DNA of 64,000 nucleotides from an uncultured Bacilli bacterium (lineage in GTDB: Bacteria > Bacillota_I > Bacilli_A > RF39 > UBA660). The position numbers and the translations under genes were made by a program. The stretch lies in the NCBI GenBank assembly GCA_934097085.1, contig CAKONK010000001.1, positions 78,165 through 142,164 of the forward strand, read 5' to 3'. The notes under the pieces were generated by a model that was not told where the DNA came from, searched no databases, and saw nothing but the letters and a program-made list of their open reading frames with translations. This document shows positions 61,558-64,000 of this stretch, piece after piece (the stretch's first letter is position 1; each line of letters starts with the position of its first letter).

Positions 61558-61602
61558 CATAAATATTGCAGATAAAGGATTTGAAATACAATATACTTTT
61601 TG
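61552..61602 (+). pseudogene. Fragment related to the HD gene C-terminus
   Basis: This stretch of about 51 bases is roughly 75-80 percent identical by eye to 60586-60636 in the HD gene. Its translation (DINIADKGFEIQYTF, then stop) matches DISITDKDLIVQYTT. It begins at the stop codon of the previous gene and is the tail of a lost paralogue. Confidence 0.65.
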
Positions 61603-61650
61603 ATAGTATTTTAAAAAATATATTTATAATCGTACTTTTTGAAATAATAA

Positions 61651-61705
61651 AAAAGTGACTGAAGAAAAACTATTATTTCAATTTTTCTTCGGCCACTTTT
61701 ATTTT
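61651..61705 (-). terminator. Terminator of the 61699-63583 unit
   Basis: AAAAGTG and GAAGAAAAA (61651-61669) pair with TTTTTCTTC and CACTTTT (61682-61700), with a 3-base mismatch between the two blocks; on the minus strand a T run follows. Confidence 0.85.
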
Positions 61706-62481
61706 TGTGTATTTAAAATTCTTTGCAATTGTCTATTTCTAACTTTTTTATTATGTTGTAATGATGTCTCAAATTCATCTCTCTTTTTTTCATCTAAATA
61801 ATCATGATATTCTTTGATTTGTTCTAAATTACAATTTATAAACTGGTTTCTTAACATTTCTAAATCCTCAAAAGAAATATTTTCAAGATTATTTTCGATT
61901 CTATAATTTATAACATATTCAATAAAATTTTTTACATATGTAAAACTTCTAAAATTAACATTTTGATTCACTCTCCCCATAGTATCTGCTTCATAAATCG
62001 ATATTTTTTTAGGAAATTGGTTTTCAGAAAAGTCTTCTAATAATTTTAATGCAAAACCATTTTTTACTATTATGTTAATTTGACTTTCTTGAATTTCATT
62101 TTTTGCAGTTAATTGTTCAAATTTTTTCTCATTTATAATTAACATTATATCATTAAATAAAGCACCCTTTATCTTATATGATATTGTTTTAACTAAATAA
62201 TTTTCTGCTTCATAAATGCTCATTAAGCTTGCTAAAATTTTACCAATATCTTTTACATTAAATGTTGAATATTTTTCTATAAGTTTACATTGATTATAAA
62301 TTTCATTAATTTTATTATCTAAATCGTTATTACTATTACCTAATAAAATATTATATTTTTCATTAATTTTTGCTTTTGCAACCTCTAATTCTTGAATTTG
62401 TTGTTCTCTTAGACTTTCTTTGTAAACTAACAATTGCCTTTTTTCATTTCTTAATTTTTGTAATTCAAAATTAACATTCAT
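61699..62481 (-). CDS. Unknown coiled-coil protein, partner of the next gene
   Basis: The 260-residue protein starts with a charged coiled coil (about 1-70: LRNEKRQLLVYKESLREQQI) and continues as mixed helix and strand. It is 19 bases after the gene at 62501-63583, so the two form a unit. No family is recognised. A two-gene unit of unknown proteins in an accessory island next to a relaxase is a reasonable defence-system suspect, but no catalytic motif is seen. Confidence 0.72.
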   Translation of the reverse strand: MNVNFELQKLRNEKRQLLVYKESLREQQIQELEVAKAKINEKYNILLGNSNNDLDNKINEIYNQCKLIEKYSTFNVKDIGKILASLMSIYEAENYLVKTISYKIKGALFNDIMLIINEKKFEQLTAKNEIQESQINIIVKNGFALKLLEDFSENQFPKKISIYEADTMGRVNQNVNFRSFTYVKNFIEYVINYRIENNLENISFEDLEMLRNQFINCNLEQIKEYHDYLDEKKRDEFETSLQHNKKVRNRQLQRILNTQK

Positions 62482-62500
62482 AAAACCTCCATAATAAATT

Positions 62501-63583
62501 TTACTTTTGCAATATTCTCTTTTGTCCTTTTGTGGAAGACTTATCTAAACTATATAGTTCTGAATAAAGATACATTTTTCTAAATAATTTATTATCTTTG
62601 CTACATCTATCCTCTATTCTTTCTTTTATTCCATCAGATAAAATCTCTTTAGGTATATTTACTATATAACCACAATGAGGACATATTTGATAATATCTAT
62701 ATAAAATATCATTAGGATCAACAAATATTTCATTTTCATTAATAGTGAAATATTCTCCACAAGGTTCAGTATTTTTGGGTCTTTGTAATCTAGTATCAGT
62801 TGCTGTTTGAACATACTTGTCCTCTAAAATACAAGCTATTTCTAAATTGCAAGGTAATTCATCATGATAAGTTAAATATACTTGTTGTTTTTCATTTTCA
62901 CTAAAAACTGATAAATTATCTTCATAATGAGGAGCAGTTGATATTGCCGTTATAAACGAATTATTTTTTACACCAACATCATTTTTATCTCTTAATGGCT
63001 TTCTTGGATTTTTATCAATTATAAATGAAAGTGAATCACAATCGTGTAAGTCTAAATTTCTTCCGCTTGTATATATTTTTCCATTATTTTTGTATCTTCC
63101 TATTCTATAATATTCATCAAGTACATTTAATTTATTTTTTTTATTATTTAAATCACCAGATTGTTCTTCAATATAATCACAAGTTTTACTTAATATTTTA
63201 AATATATCTATTGTATAAGGAAATGATCTTTTATCAGCATTTTCTTTTTCTAATAACGCTAGACCATATTTTACTTGTTCTAAATATTCTTTATTATTTT
63301 TTTTACTTTGTAATAATTGATAAAGTTTGCTTTCTTCCATAGGTATATCAGATAATAGAAATTCTTCGAATAATGAATTTATTTCGTCTAATCTACCTAT
63401 ATTCAAATATATTAATGGTTTATCTGCAAAAATAGTACCAAACTTTATTTGTTGCTCTTTTAATCTTTTTACAAGTTCTTCGCTAGTTTCCTCATACATA
63501 TATGGAGCTAAAATTAAAAAAGCATTACCATATAAGTATTTATATCTTTTTACTAATTCCCCTTTTGCATTTTCTAAATTCAT
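62501..63583 (-). CDS. Unknown protein with C-terminal zinc-finger-like motif
   Basis: The 360-residue protein is of unknown family. Near its end it has a CPHCGYI pair (about residue 305) and, further on, one more Cys (EDRCSKD), so a zinc-binding knuckle is possible. I chose the ATG at 63583, which has GGAGGG upstream. It is the first gene of the unit with 61699-62481. Confidence 0.72.
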   Translation of the reverse strand: MNLENAKGELVKRYKYLYGNAFLILAPYMYEETSEELVKRLKEQQIKFGTIFADKPLIYLNIGRLDEINSLFEEFLLSDIPMEESKLYQLLQSKKNNKEYLEQVKYGLALLEKENADKRSFPYTIDIFKILSKTCDYIEEQSGDLNNKKNKLNVLDEYYRIGRYKNNGKIYTSGRNLDLHDCDSLSFIIDKNPRKPLRDKNDVGVKNNSFITAISTAPHYEDNLSVFSENEKQQVYLTYHDELPCNLEIACILEDKYVQTATDTRLQRPKNTEPCGEYFTINENEIFVDPNDILYRYYQICPHCGYIVNIPKEILSDGIKERIEDRCSKDNKLFRKMYLYSELYSLDKSSTKGQKRILQK

Positions 63584-63719
63584 TACCAAACCCTCCGATT
63601 AGTAATTACTATTATACTATAGAAATTTAGTTATTTAAAGTATTTTGCATCAACTAGAAAATAAAATTCAATTGAAAAAATAACATAAGATATATATAAT
63701 TAATATGGAGGAAATCAAA

Positions 63720-63809
63720 ATGAAATATCTAAAAAAATTGATATTCAAAATAATAAAGCAACCAATAAAAAAAATAATAGATCATATTCAAAAGACAAGA
63801 ATGGAATAA
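63720..63809 (+). CDS. 29-residue cationic peptide or frameshifted small gene
   Basis: GGAGGAAA is five bases before the ATG. The frame gives MKYLKKLIFKIIKQPIKKII..., a short basic amphipathic helix. After the A7 run (63730-63736) another frame is open and protein-like (DIQNNKATNKKNNRSYSK, ending RYYINE at 63868), so a one-base shift would give about 49 residues instead. Which is right cannot be told from the sequence. Confidence 0.35.
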   Translation: MKYLKKLIFKIIKQPIKKIIDHIQKTRME

Positions 63810-63926
63810 TTGAATTAGATAATAGTTCTTTTTCTTTGAATTGCAAAAGATATTATATTAACGAATAATTAAAATATGCTTTAAGCAAAATAAAAAACCC
63901 CAATATAGGGGAATTATTTGTTTTTC

Positions 63927-64000
<74 letters not shown>

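Noticed and set aside
1366..63583. Mycoplasma-type genetic code (TGA = Trp), suggested by the very high AT content
   Set aside because: Core proteins use TGG for their conserved Trp and TGA serves as a stop, for example in the recombinase at 8459.

Overview
The window is very AT-rich, uses TGG for Trp and TGA as a stop (standard bacterial code), and carries a monoderm, spore-forming gene set: ezrA next to a cysteine desulfurase and thiI, ftsA-ftsZ near spoIIGA-sigE, spoIIP near lepA and hemW, and spoVS. This points to an uncultured low-GC Bacillota lineage, probably one of the gut Bacilli related to Mollicutes or Erysipelotrichia (RF39-like). The lineage is inferred; no rRNA gene is present.

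Layout. 1-5.4 kb: the start of a large secreted protein running off the left edge, a gene-poor control region, then thiI, iscS and ezrA on the minus strand. 5.5-5.8 kb: tRNA-Arg(ACG) and tRNA-Pro(TGG). 6.0-12.6 kb: an accessory patch with a tiny promoter-hairpin-terminator RNA, a broken phage-type toxin gene, and a Ca2+-type P-ATPase gene cut in two by a 3.35-kb serine-recombinase element whose removal would restore the frame exactly. 12.7-22.6 kb: lineage-specific genes, including a ClpC-like ATPase whose second AAA+ domain has decayed, two paralogous small proteins, a large unknown protein with a RelE-like tail, a YihY membrane protein, a GGDEF-like sensor, and three tandem tiny RNAs related to the one at 6.0 kb.

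22.9-29.1 kb: a Tad-type pilus operon (TadC, TadB, TadA, TadZ and two TadE-like pseudopilins) with a secreted DUF6273-like protein upstream. 29.2-33.6 kb: sigE, spoIIGA, ftsZ and ftsA. Between spoIIGA and ftsZ lies a compact locus that looks like a type I toxin-antitoxin system (25-residue hydrophobic peptide, convergent antisense RNA, second orphan RNA copy). 33.7-44 kb: Fic, an HTH regulator, GDPD, hemW, a SpoIIID-like regulator, lepA, spoIIP, an ssb paralogue without the acidic tip, and sufB. 44-55.2 kb: tgt-queA, ftsK, trmL, frr, spoVS, uppS and several membrane-anchored thioredoxin-fold proteins, mostly without the CxxC pair.

55.2-64 kb: an accessory island between tRNA-Thr(GGT) and a partial tRNA-Phe(GAA). 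It holds a large serine recombinase overlapping a MobV relaxase gene (an integrative mobilizable element core), followed by unknown genes, an HD phosphohydrolase, a phage-type small protein, gene remnants and an uncharacterised two-gene unit.

The strongest candidates for something undescribed are the family of about 45-nt RNA units, the toxin-antitoxin-like locus in the division/sporulation cluster, the pseudo-ClpC operon, and the seamless insertion in the ATPase gene.
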